DNA from: Mucidula mucida | Lineage: Eukaryota > Basidiomycota > Agaricomycetes > Agaricales > Physalacriaceae | Direction: 5' to 3' | DNA length: 64,000 nt | Assembly (NCBI GenBank): GCA_015501055.1 | Contig: JADNYV010000073.1 | Span: 96,299 to 160,298 of the forward strand | Part shown: positions 1 through 10,429 of the stretch, one piece after another | Layout of the letters: each line of letters starts with the position of its first letter | How positions within the stretch are numbered: the stretch's first letter is position 1 | Translations under genes and position numbers: made by a program | Notes under the pieces: model-generated | Database searches by the model: none | What the model saw: only the letters and a program-made list of their open reading frames with translations | What the model was told of the DNA's origin: nothing

Positions 1-491
1 TCCAAGCGGAACGCGCACGTCGACAGCTGGCAACTGTCGCCACACCTATCAAGGAGTCAGTTCAACCTTTGTGTTAACAGAACCTGCCAGTAGTGCTTAC
101 CCTGAGCGGTCGCAGAACCCAACATTATTCGTCGCCGCCAGACAGTTCGTGTTCGGGGCGTTGAGGCAAGCGACGCCACCTTGATACACAGTGCAGGATT
201 CTCCACAGACATTAACGGTACGTTTACTGCAGTATGTGGCCCTCGTATCATGGGCAGCGAGCGGGTTGTGACTTTTGGCAGTGTCCCCGATGAAAGTCAG
301 TTCAGCGTCCGTCGTCGCGAGCCAATAGTCAAACTCGGCCTCGGTTATGACGATACTAGTCTTATATGTGAGATCAGCGTAAAGGTAAGAAATGAACAGT
401 AGCAGCGCGCGTTCACAATAGGACTAGATAAAGCAACATTGAGTAAGGCGAGCGACGTAGATACGAAGGTGAAGATGTAAGAGAACTGCAT
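1..491 (-). CDS. Small cysteine-rich secreted protein, paralogue 1 (3' end off the window)
   Basis: Three exons can be read on the minus strand: 491-417, 360-101 and 45 to beyond position 1. The ATG at 491 opens a hydrophobic signal peptide (MQFSYIFTFVSTSLALL...). The mature part carries a Cys-rich core with NVCGESC, ACLNAPNTNCL, NVGFCD and CGDSCQLSTC. Intron positions and phases match the intact paralogue at 9715-10266. That copy ends with an NGFCYTPGTRSI-type tail, which here would lie outside the window. Secretion is inferred from the signal peptide. Function is unknown; small Cys-rich secreted proteins of this kind in basidiomycetes are often called effector-like. The model is secure, the role is not. 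Confidence 0.72.
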
Positions 492-510
492 GATCAGTTG
501 TACTAAATAA

Positions 511-786
511 TGCAGACGCGCACCTTGGCACGACAATCATACTGTTGAGCAGGTTCCAGACCTCACTCTATCGGTCGTCCTCCAGGCTTGGTCGGGTATC
601 GGACTTGTGGAGTTTCTTCTCGCGATCTGCCTGAGTATGTCGAGTTCTGGTTTGCTCTTTACGAGACCAACCATTAACCGCGGAAACGACTCAGGTGCTC
701 GCACTGGCCGCTGGGAACGAGATAGGGAGCGCACTTTTCAATCATCGGTACACCACACTGAACAGAGCTGGGATGTCACAGAATAG
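511..786 (+). other. Unassigned open frame with a hydrophobic segment
   Basis: One plus-strand frame is open from 511 to the stop near 784-786. It reads through a hydrophobic stretch (VVLQAWSGIGLVEFLLAICL) followed by a charged tail. It has no ATG at its start, so it would have to be a last exon or a relic. I do not recognise a family. The rest of the 492-1108 interval shows nothing I can support. Confidence 0.2.
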
Positions 787-1108
787 CTCTCACCATGATG
801 GTCATGTTATAAGCACAATCACGAATAATGTGGCGCCTATCAAATCACCTGAAATCACCAAAGGAGCGACAGATGTCCTGTTGTGCTGGTCATTCTTAGT
901 AACCGCTCAGCTTTTATCAGTATTGTGCAGGACGGTAGGGTGCAGACCCCATTTCAAACACCGCTGTCTTCAGTTCGGTGTCCATCTACCACCATTGCCG
1001 TGTCAATAACCTTCAAGAAAGATTGTGTGGATTCTATGAAACGTCCGATCCTCACGTTGCGAGACTACTATACTGATGCCTATGAAATCCATCAGCCCAG
1101 CCTTCCTT

Positions 1109-2321
1109 TCATACTGAGCCAGTGACAGACTCTGTAGCTTCCTTCAACTCTATGGCATTGACATACTTCTCTTCGCGTTTCAGAAGGACACCGGGGTGTA
1201 GTATGTTGGAAGTATAGATGGCGAGAACGATCATGGCACCGTCCAGTACGTCTGACAGAACGTCAGCTCACGCGATATCAAAGAGGCCACGGAAGCGTAC
1301 TGAAGTAGATCTCGGTCGTGATGATACGCCCAGTCCATCCGTCGATGAGCTCTATCGTGCGGTATATAGCCCTGTCAATGTTCTAATTAGCCTCCATGTC
1401 AGCCGAATGCAATAACTGAACTTGCCGAATGAACAAGCACGTCGTGCTGAACAGGAGACCAAAGCTCTGGAGTTTGAGCTTCAGAGTCCAGCTCCCCCGT
1501 ACCGCGCTCTTTCCAGATAACGGTGTGTTTGTTAAGTACCGCCAGAAGTACTCAGTAGCGCACGCGGCGTAAACGGTAATGGAAACTGGAAGACGTCCAA
1601 TGAATACTCACGCCAGTGGAGAGTCAGAGAAAGGAAAGCGCACCCATCTGGAAGACGATACCACCCAGCATGATATGTCCACCAATGTCGGGGTTTGTGC
1701 CCTTGGCGACTGCCTTGGCCGCTGTTCCGCCACCAACGGCTTGTACAACGAGCGCAATGACATCACACGAGCAGAACAAGATGGTGTACCACTTTGGACT
1801 GAGACGACTGAACCCTGTTCCCAAGCGAAGAATGATGCGCTCCATTATAAGGAAATTCGCGGCGAGGAGTGGTGTAGGGGCGAGAATCGTACAAGTTAAT
1901 CTGCGAGAGATGGTCAGCATCACTGGACCGCTGATAACAAGACAATGAAAAGCATACTGCATTTCGTACGGCTTAGGGTTTCCGGGTTCGTAATGGGACC
2001 AGAGCCGGGCGCCCCAACCCATGAGCTCGATGACGCCGCACAGTACAGCAGTACCCAAAAGCCAGTATCGCTTGAACGCGATGGCTTGACCAGTGTGTAT
2101 TACTGCGCCATGGTCATAAGTTCGATAGAAGTGTGGTAGAAGAAAGCATATGCACCTGTCGATAAACCAAAGAGTGCAATAAACGTAAGGGCAATTGCCT
2201 TGTCGGGGATGTAGCCGTAGAAACTTCTAATGGCCTTGGCGGCGCGTATAGATAGTGCTACGCCACATTATTAGTTCGACGCAAGGCATACGAGACAAAT
2301 AGACTTGCCTTGGAAGGCCAT
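1109..2321 (-). CDS. RTA1-like multi-pass membrane protein (lipid-translocating exporter family)
   Basis: Seven exons on the minus strand (2321-2309, 2257-2156, 2102-1958, 1900-1644, 1585-1426, 1371-1301, 1251-1109) join in frame to 296 aa, the usual length for fungal RTA1 proteins. Family motifs occur in order: FYGYIPDKA near the N-terminus, LCGVIELMGWGARLW, LSPKWYTILFCSCDV, VQAVGGG and YRTIELIDGWTGRI. RTA1 proteins are seven-helix membrane proteins linked in yeast to resistance to 7-aminocholesterol and to phospholipid translocation. The substrate here is unknown. Two of the six introns (after exon 1 and exon 5) start with GCAAGT rather than GT, and both are needed to keep the frame. The gene appears intact. 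Confidence 0.85.
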
Positions 2322-3380
2322 TGAGAGAAGGAGGAAAAGAATGCAAATGGGTGATTGATGAGTCCTGAAGCAAACATACGTGTCTTTATAGTGGGAGTTC
2401 AGCGGCCCACGGCTGCTCGTTGAGGGCCCACCGTAGGTACAGACGCATCTCCCGATGGCTTCCGACGGTTACTCGCATGATGCGAAGGTACCAGATACAA
2501 GGAACATAGTACGTCTGACGAAGGACAGAGCCAAGCGGAAATGACCTATCTGCGTATTCTTTCTACCAACCACAAAGGTCCAAGGAGGCGAGAAAGACTT
2601 GAACTTTGGAAGTAAGAAGATCGGCGGTTGATCGCGTCTCTTTGTCATTGTTTGTCAAACCTCCCTCTCGTGTCTTCCGTGACTACTTACTAGCCATTCG
2701 AACGCGCAACGGAGGAGCAATTACGCCCCTCTCATGGGGGCATCCGATCAATACAAAATATGCGCCAGAAGATACACTCTCATTTTCCTAAGCTGCAATT
2801 CAGCTCAAGTGCATACATGGCGTTCCTCAGTCGCGCCTCGGCTTGCTCGCTAACAGCAAAATTTGCTGAGCGCCCCACATACCACGCATGCGACACAATA
2901 GCTATAAGTTTTCCTCGCAGCTAACCAGAGACGACATATTACAGCATTTCCTGTGAGCTTCACAAGTCAGTGTGACCATCTAAAGAATAATACAGAATAC
3001 CATGATACACGTCTCTGCCTTGTCGGGGAGTACGCACGACGCCTGACTCGGAAACTATCACACCCAATGCCCATCATCTTCGCGGGGGCCACTGAAACGA
3101 AATGAACTCGGAATACTGACATCCCGTTATCCCTCCATTGTTTATCGATATCGATGACCCCTGCAGAAGGCGATGATTGGTCCGACAATACTCTTGACTT
3201 GTGGCCACACTCTGACATTCGGTTGCGGTGGGTGTAATTACGCTCTACTTGGAATCCTATCACCGCTCTGTTGATCGTCCTCCTCCTTTTACCCCCCTCC
3301 TTTCCGTCATACAATTTCCCTTAAATCTCTCCAGCATTTGTTCGCCCCCCCACTATATTACCGCCCACTGTCGCTGGCAC
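2322..3380. other. Intergenic, no gene seen
   Basis: Short open frames occur on both strands, but none has family motifs, a plausible exon structure or a codon pattern I would defend. Confidence 0.5.
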
Positions 3381-3631
3381 ATGTACTACACGCTCTACGC
3401 CTACCGTAATGCACGTTCACTTCTTTTGATTTCTCTCCATACAACCGCTAAACTGATGTGCCCCCCATAGGCTCTCGCCGTTTGGGCCTCAGCCGCAGTT
3501 GCTTTCGCGGGTATCGCCGTCTATCCAACGCAGTGCGTAGAACGACTGCTGAATATCTCTCTTCATCTGACAATGAAATGGCAGAAGGAAACCCCCCTTA
3601 TCGGTCGCGGCGTTCCCCTTACAGGAACTAA
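3381..3631 (+). CDS. Possible small basic protein of 61 aa, unknown
   Basis: The ATG at 3381 starts a 25-nt exon that ends at a GTAATG donor. A typical 65-nt intron ends CCCCCCATAG at 3470. Exon 2 (3471-3631) closes in frame with TAA, giving a 61-aa arginine-rich product ending NPPYRSRRSPYRN. A pyrimidine-rich stretch precedes the start, as in many fungal core promoters. I know no family for it. A chance open frame is quite possible. Confidence 0.3.
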
Positions 3632-3879
3632 GAGCGAGACCACTGTCCACCTACTTCGAAATCATACCATGAACAGAGCCACATAATTTTCGTCTTGAAA
3701 ATCATTGGCCAAACGGGACCATGATACCACAATAGTCTCTGCCAGACAATATAAATCCATGGAAACGTAGTTGCTCATACCTAAGAAAGTATGTAACTAC
3801 TACCGGTATGAATGTAATTGTCCAGCAGCATGTGGTCTAAAAGGTGAGTAGCAATAGTATGTATATCGGTAACAGAAAA

Positions 3880-5828
3880 CTATAGGAACGCAACAGCAGC
3901 GATCAATCCAGCGATTGACATGGTCATCAACGCAGGTACGTGAATCACGGCAGCACGAGAGCTCGAGTTGTCGGAATCCGCACCGCTGGTGCTACCACTG
4001 CTGCTCCCATCGCTTGAGTTGGTCGAACTCTCAGTAAAGGGGAAAGAGGTATTGGTGTTAGTCTCGCGGTATAGGTCAGTCGTGGGTATTTTGTTGCACT
4101 GTCCGATAGGCTGCAGCTGTTGAAAGAGAATGTCGTTAGTAGGGACGTAGACGAGACTAAAGAAGGAAACGAACAGTAAACGCAGGGTTGTGGTTTTGTG
4201 CAGTCTCCAAGTTGTAACCAATAGCTAGATCGACGGTGATTTCGTACAGATCGTGTTCAAGGACGATAAACCTGACAAAGTCAAAACAAAGAAACTCAAC
4301 GAATGGGATCAACGAACCCAGTGTCGATTGTAGTCGCATTGCCGATCAGGTTGTTGAAAGTCTGAACACATTGTGCACCGGAAGCTGTGCCGCCAGCGAC
4401 GTTCCAATCTACGGAAAGACTATCAGTGAACTATCGGGAACAAGCATGCATGCAAACAAACCGTTCGTGTCAAAGGCAACATTGTTGGCGACAGTCCAGA
4501 TGATAGGTACAAGTCCCATCGCAAGGGAGATCGCACGAACACGGTCATCTGCAAGGTTGGTCAGAGAACTCTCTGAGATCGAGAGTGTCATAACGCACCA
4601 ATATCACCATACGGAGGACGCATTGTGGTCGGTGTGACACCAAGGACGTCCTTGATAGCCTTGCGCGTCCATCCCAACTCGGCGACAATTTGCTCGTTCG
4701 TCAGTTTGGTGAGAGCCTAGCAGAAATGAGGTGCTAAACCTGAGTCATCTCGGATCAACACGTACAGGGTGAGCCCAAGTATGAACGCTAATCTCATGGC
4801 CGGCCATGTACTCCTGGCGAAGCATGTCGGGATATGAGATGACGCGGGAGCCGACGACGAAGAACGTGGCACTAATATCTTTCTCTTCCAGGTAGTTGAG
4901 GAGTTTACTGCGGGTGCAATCAGTAACTAACACACTTCCGAGTATTCGGACAAGCTAACCCAGCTGCGCGAAGAGGCTGATTAGCACGCAGTCGGGGGAA
5001 GATAACGGGGACGACTTACTATAGGGACTTGGTCCATCATCGAAGCTGCGTGGATGGAAATTGATCAGGATGACAGATGAGTGACTGGCGGCATGGAGCG
5101 TACCTGACACCCCATGTGAGCTTGTCTGGGCACACTGTGATGTCGGTATCCCGAGTGTGATGACCGCACGTCCACCAACCACGGTTTGCAGCGTCTGAAG
5201 AGAACTCGGGATCGCTTGCGCAAGAACCATCTATGGTCGGTTCGAGATCGGGAATGTCAACGCCATCAAGCTCCTTCATCCACTCTGTAACTTCGTCGGA
5301 ATCTACGCGACATGCGTTGGAAAATTCTGTATAAAGTTGAAGGCTGAAACGAACCGGTAGGTGGAGTCTTGTCCATGGTAGGCCATACATTCTGGGAGTA
5401 AGTGACTACCAGATCATTAAGACTCCCCATTTTTACAACGATTGGAAGAGCTTACAAGCGGGGAGCGCAGGCGCATCAGATAACCCAGAAATGGTCGGGG
5501 TGGTGCCCTCAGAGAAGGTCGCCGTGGGTGAAAACGTTGTACCTGTCGACATGCCAAAGGTGAGGGCGCTTAATGCCGGTACGTCCGACACTGCCGCAGT
5601 AGCTGTGGCGACGCCTGAGGACACTGCTACAGACACAACGGACCCGCCAGTAGCGCCTGCTGTAGCGGTGGTAGCAGTAGTCCCAGATGCCGTTGTGGTC
5701 GTGCCGGCCGCCGCAGAGCCCGAAGAGCTGGTAGCCTGTCGTTTATGGATGTGGTTAGGATTGATGCCATGAGCGTGAGCAGTCGTTGCAGCCAAGACAA
5801 GCGCCGCGAAGGATGGTAAGAACATCAT
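3880..5828 (-). CDS. Chitin deacetylase (carbohydrate esterase family 4), GPI-anchored type
   Basis: Ten exons read in frame to about 479 aa from the ATG at 5828 (a second ATG follows at once). The order is signal peptide, Thr/Ala/Ser-rich linker, catalytic NodB domain, Ser/Thr/Asn-rich stretch, and a hydrophobic C-terminal tail typical of a GPI signal. The NodB domain shows SFDDGPSPY (metal-binding Asp pair), HTWAHP (the two zinc His) and RPPYGD. Enzymes of this family remove acetyl groups from chitin to make chitosan in the wall or septum. The first motif has Ser where Thr is usual, a mild change. Exon 1 joins exon 2 by a TAG acceptor at 5406; nearer AG sites break the frame. The gene looks intact and is probably active at the cell surface. 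Confidence 0.87.
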
Positions 5829-6422
5829 GACGGGGGGACAAAGGAGTGTAGGAGGCTCAGCTGAGCGAAGTGGTCGTCGTGTGATGGAGAAAAAGAAGAA
5901 GGGGGGGTATGTGATTTTCAATCATCATCTCGGCAGGCAGTGGAGTTGACCCACGATATAAATAAACAGTACTATGGCTATAAATACTCTTGACCGGAAA
6001 GCAGCCCGAAGGTGCGCATCGTGTTCAAAATGTTCTTCAAAATCTGCTCATTGGGCAGTCTGGAAAGGGACTTGGATGATTGTGTGGCGCATTTCTAGGA
6101 CATCGTTGAAGAATCCTTGTCATTCCAAAGCGGTGCGACCAAGGCATGGACGATACAAGCTGATTCACGCGTTGCTATGGGGAGATTGCAGAAAATTGGA
6201 GTCTGATGGAAGAATAATACAGTCAGCGTAGCCATGCTTCAGAAACATGTTCACTTTCCTCATGTGTGAGCGTCGTAGAACGTTGTCACCCATCAAGGAA
6301 ACCGCCGCGTCTGCCTGGACGGATTTGGGCATCAACGCCACGTGCTATGCAAATCACTTGTTTGTTCTGGTTTACTGACAGCTTGACTCTGCTCATCGTC
6401 GTCCACAGCGGCGCGCTCAGCC
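5829..6422. promoter_or_regulatory. Shared upstream region of chitin deacetylase and the zinc-finger gene
   Basis: The two genes diverge across this interval of about 590 nt. A TATA-like stretch (gatataaataaac, near 5953-5965) sits toward the deacetylase side. Open frames inside it have no recognisable features. Confidence 0.35.
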
Positions 6423-7680
6423 ATGTCCCGCTTCATGTCGCCATCGCCGCCCGCCCCTGCGCCGCTCCTCGCGCCTCGGCCGTATCGCACAGCGCAGTTT
6501 CCCGGCTTCGATGCCCCACCTCCGTTCGCGGAGCCATCACGCCCACCGAGACTAGGCGCTAATTCTCGCCTACTGTCGAGCTCGCCGGAACCCGAACCGC
6601 CCAACGACGCCTCGCCCGCCATTCTAGACGACTCGGAATCATCTGATGAAGAGATTTCCGAAGAGGCCTCGTCCCAGAACGCATCGAACAAGGACGAGGA
6701 AACCGCGACTTGTCTGTGGGGCGACTGTGGCAAGGTCTTTACCCAGCTAGCATCGCTCATTGAGCATATACACACCGGTGAGCACCGCGTGGGCCGTGTG
6801 AAGCGCGTTATTGATATAACGTAGAGCACGTCGGTGTCAACAAATCAAATTACTATTGTGATTGGTCAACGTGCACTCGGCGCGGCATACCCCAGACGTC
6901 GCGATTCGCGCTGACTTCCCATCTACGTTCGCACACAAAAGAAAAGCCATTCGTCTGTCCATTACCAGGTGAACAAATACATGTTTTCGTAACACGTTTA
7001 ATTAAACTTGTACAGAATGCGACAAGTCATTTACACGCTCCGACGCTCTGGCCAAGCATCTGCGCCACCAGCACAACAAATCACCACCGGCACCAGGCCG
7101 CGGTGGTTCTCGCAAACGCAAACGATTACCTGGCGACATTGAAGTCACCGCCATACCTTCCACCCGATCCCTCACCCCCACCCTTAGCACGTTTGCCTTC
7201 AACGTTAATCCCGAAGGAGAAGTCATGGACTTTAATAGCGCTGCTGCACCCCGTGACCCCTTCATCCATGTCCGCGCAGGTAGCAGCACGCGATCGCCTT
7301 CACCACTTCGACGGCAGCCCCACGAAGACGATGAGGGCTACAATTCCTCCTCCTCTACCCCAGATGTCATCCCACAGCATCTGCTACAAATGTACGACCC
7401 CGTATCGGGCAAGATACAGGGCCGCTCGCAGCATCAGGTCATGTACCTTCTTATGAAGGCCAAGTACCGGTATGTTCAAGAACAGCATGACCTGCTGATG
7501 GAGGAGTTGCGAATAGCCAAGGCCCAGCTCCAGAGGGAGAAGGAGGCAAAGGAGATTGCGGTGGACCGTGTGCTTTTGGGGCTGTATGGTGCCAAGGCGG
7601 AGCCACTCGTTGTCCCGATACCCTCTCCTCAGGCGCCCCCCGTACCTCCCGAGCTGAATGGCAAGGCAAAGGCGTCGTAA
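6423..7680 (+). CDS. C2H2 zinc-finger nuclear protein, similar in layout to INO80 subunit Iec1
   Basis: Three exons (6423-6777, 6825-6968, 7016-7680) give 387 aa. An N-terminal Pro/Ser-rich region and an acidic patch (DDSESSDEEISEEA) lead to three C2H2 fingers: CLWGDC...H, YYCDWSTC...SHLRSHT, and FVCPLPECDKSFTRSDALAKHLRHQH. A basic stretch (RKRKR) follows. The C-terminal third contains a helical, probably coiled-coil segment (about residues 300-350). The finger block followed by SPPAPGRGG resembles fungal proteins annotated as INO80 complex subunit 1 (Iec1 in fission yeast), which act in chromatin remodelling. That assignment is from remembered pattern, so a specific transcription factor is an alternative. 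The reading frame is intact. Confidence 0.75.
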
Positions 7681-8556
7681 TCTCGTGTATTATTGTGTTG
7701 TATTTTGCTATCGATTAATGTATTATTCTTTAATGGTCACTGACTTGTGAAGTACAGGAAGTGTACTGTAATGTCTCTTTTAAGAAGAAACGGTGCGTGA
7801 CTGAGGAACGAGGGATGTAGAGCAATTAGAACGACACTGTATCCTCCAGCACATAAGTTGTACCGATCGGATCTGCCCCCATGAGAAGGGCATGATTCGT
7901 GGCGTTTTCGTTTTATTTTACGGATGGGTGAGGTTTCTTTTCTGAATCTCCTGTTCTCTTATTGATTCGAGGTCTTTCCAAGCTGTTTGAGCGACTGAAT
8001 ACCTCTCTAGAGCGTTTGTCGATGTCGACACGACTGTATGTAATATGATAGAGCTCATCGACAGTCTGGCCGTCGGTCGAGATCTACTATAGTACGTTTC
8101 CAGCTCTCTCTCTTGTTGCCGTCGAGGTAATGATCCGTCAGACCATGGCCGTTCTCGCCATCTCTGATGGCATTAGGGCGTGACTAAAGACGAAGCATTA
8201 TCGCCATGTCTGGATATCCGACTGGGCCGATACGAGAGGGCAATCTTTGACCTACAAGACAAACTCTGTCGCCGTCATCTCCAATGTTCTGGGACTGAGC
8301 CAACGTTCTCGATGACCGGATGAACTAGACGCGATTGAAGAACGGACGATCTTGAAGCCTGATAAGCTCTCAATGGCGGGCGTTCTACTGAAGAGCAGAC
8401 CGGAACTCTGCAGGCTCAAGTAGACATAAAGATGAACCGCCGCAGGTAATTGATCCTGGAGCATGCTCCAAGGACAGAGTGAGCGTTACTGTCTGCACCT
8501 GCCTAACAGTATAAGTACCGCGTCAAGGTGCGCGTCTGCATTCAGTACAACTTATC
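7681..8556. other. Intergenic, no gene seen
   Basis: This is the 3' flank of the zinc-finger gene and the upstream part of the secreted-protein relic. I see no supported feature in it. Confidence 0.5.
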
Positions 8557-8815
8557 ATGCAGTTCTCTTACTCACCTCAGTATCTGCGGCGTTCACATCG
8601 CTCTACGTTGTTTCGTCTAGTCCCGTCGTGAGCGCGCTCGCTGCTATGCTACTCTTTTAATTTTACCTTTACGCTGATCTCAAAAACTTTGACCGACTCC
8701 CGTATACTAGTTGTGCCACAGTTTCAACCAATTTCTACGTGCGGTGTTCGCCTGAATGGTGAATTTTGCTACTACACGCCCGGAACGCGATCCATTTTGG
8801 TTTCTGGAAATCTAA
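8557..8815 (+). pseudogene. Relic of the cysteine-rich secreted protein gene, main exon lost
   Basis: The sequence starts MQFS and contains the same VVSSSPVV signal-peptide end and the same intron-1 start (GTGAGCGCG) as the gene at 9715. It then jumps straight to a diverged last exon reading STCGVRLNGEFCYYTPGTRSI. The central exon that carries most cysteines is missing. Similarity to the downstream paralogue continues into the 3' flank (about 8812-8930 against 10270-10370). This is a decayed tandem duplicate. Confidence 0.68.
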
Positions 8816-8930
8816 CGTGTGTTATCAATGTTTTCCGATCTTACACCCGTTTTTTCAAGCTCGACCCAGAACGGCGTCCGAATGGACGTTCACAATGTAT
8901 ACTCAGTAGCGCCTGTCTTCATCCACTGCC

Positions 8931-9660
8931 GTCAACTGACTGTATCGTCTCGGGCAAATGATTATCAATCATATCAGCTCGCAGTCACAAAGGCTCTTCG
9001 AGGCTGGCAATACAAGGACTCTTCACAATCGAACACGTATTGCATTCGCCTATTCCCAACTAGGTAAGGCAAATGGAAGGCAGTCCAATTGACAGACTGT
9101 AGGGTGGGTCCGATGGCTTGAGACGTATGGACTAACCTTTGGTACACTCGAATTCTGACTGGGATGTGCAGAGTAGACACCTCGAGAAGGAAGCCATCTT
9201 CGTTCTCCATTCATTCGCTTGTGGGTCGCGTTATGGGATCGGGTGGGTCAGGACTTCGTCGCAATTCTTACTCCAGAAAGAAACTCCAATCGGAGATTAC
9301 AGTAAAGTTTATGACTTTCCTTGGGTGTAAATTGAAAACGCAGTGATAGGCAATGACCTCGACGAAGATTACTTCCGGCTCGTCCCATCATGAAAAAACC
9401 CATCTTCGAAAGATGAAGGTGGACTCGATCTGCGGTGTACTAAACGGATATTCCGCATGAATGAGGAGCGTTCTTCCGCTTTGGTCCTAGTGGTGAGCCG
9501 TCATCAACGGGCTGGGCAATCCTTCTACCATTTTCTCCACCGCAGAGGGACGATATTGGCAAAGTATACACCAGAACCAGAGTCTTCAGTCGGTCTTGAT
9601 GTGAGACCGAGCTTGGAAACGCATGGTGCTCCAGCGACGTCTAGATTTCTATGAACCTGG
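8931..9660. other. Intergenic between relic and intact copy
   Basis: Several short open frames occur on both strands. None has support as a gene. Confidence 0.4.
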
Positions 9661-9665
9661 CCAGC

Positions 9666-9675
9666 AGTATATATT
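9666..9675 (+). promoter_or_regulatory. TATA-like element of the secreted-protein gene
   Basis: An AGTATATATT stretch lies about 45 nt before the ATG at 9715, the usual distance for a fungal core promoter. Confidence 0.4.
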
Positions 9676-9714
9676 ACAACACTCACCTCCCCATCCAACC
9701 CAGTTCCGCTCATC

Positions 9715-10266
9715 ATGCAGTTCTCTTCCAAGTTTGCCTTCGTCTTCGCAGCTCTCGCGTCGCTGCACGTCGTTTCGTCTAGTCCCGTCGTGAGCGCACC
9801 CTGCTACTCTTTATGTCCTACCTTTATGCTGCTCCTCTACACCAGACAAGCATTGTCATGACCGATGCCGAGTTTGATTACTGGCTCGCGACGACGGACG
9901 CTGAACTGACTTTCATCGGGGACGCTGCCAAAAGTCACTTGAACCCGCTCGCTAAACGCGAGGCGCAGGATACGAGGGTCACGTACTGCAGTAAACGGAC
10001 CTTTAATGTCTGTGGTGGATCCTGCACGGTGTACCAAGGTGGCGCCGCTTGCCTCAATGCCCCGGGCACGAACTGTCTGGCGGCGACGAATAATGTTGGG
10101 TTCTGCGACCGCGCAGGGTAAGCACCATGTCCTACTCGTGCAGACCTTGGACTGACACCTTGATAGTTGCGGCCACAGTTGCAACCAGCTGTCGACGTGC
10201 GGCGTCCGCCTGGATAACGGGTTCTGCTACACGCCCGGCACGCGATCCATTAATGTTCCTCCCTAA
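9715..10266 (+). CDS. Small cysteine-rich secreted protein, paralogue 3 (intact)
   Basis: Exon 1 (9715-9789) encodes a clear signal peptide (MQFSSKFAFVFAALASLHVV). A 56-nt intron is followed by the main exon, which ends at a GGGTAAGC donor near 10118. The last exon starts after GATAG near 10167 and stops at TAA 10264-10266. The mature chain contains ten or more cysteines in spaced pairs: YCSKRTFNVCGGSC, CLNAPGTNCL, GFCD, CGHSCNQLSTC and GFCYTPGTRS. A KR pair in the pro-region could be a Kex2 site. Disulfide-rich, secreted, function unknown. It is one of three related copies in the first 10 kb. Confidence 0.8.
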
Positions 10267-10429
10267 GAAGAAAAAGTTCAACGTGCGTTATCGGCGAAGC
10301 TTTCTAAGCCTGGGGCTGTTGACGTTTAGTATAGAACGACGTCCGGATGGGCTTGCAGTTCCAAATTATGTCTTTGTACTAGGTAGTTTTGTCGTACTTA
10401 GCTCAACTTAGTTGTATCGAGTTTGTTTC

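Noticed and set aside
5491..5772. Plus-strand frame of 93 codons rich in V, A, P
   Set aside because: It is the complement of the Thr/Ala/Ser-rich linker of the chitin deacetylase.
6332..6829. Minus-strand frame of 165 codons opposite the zinc-finger gene
   Set aside because: It mirrors the Ser/Pro/acidic-rich first exon of the plus-strand gene and is its shadow.
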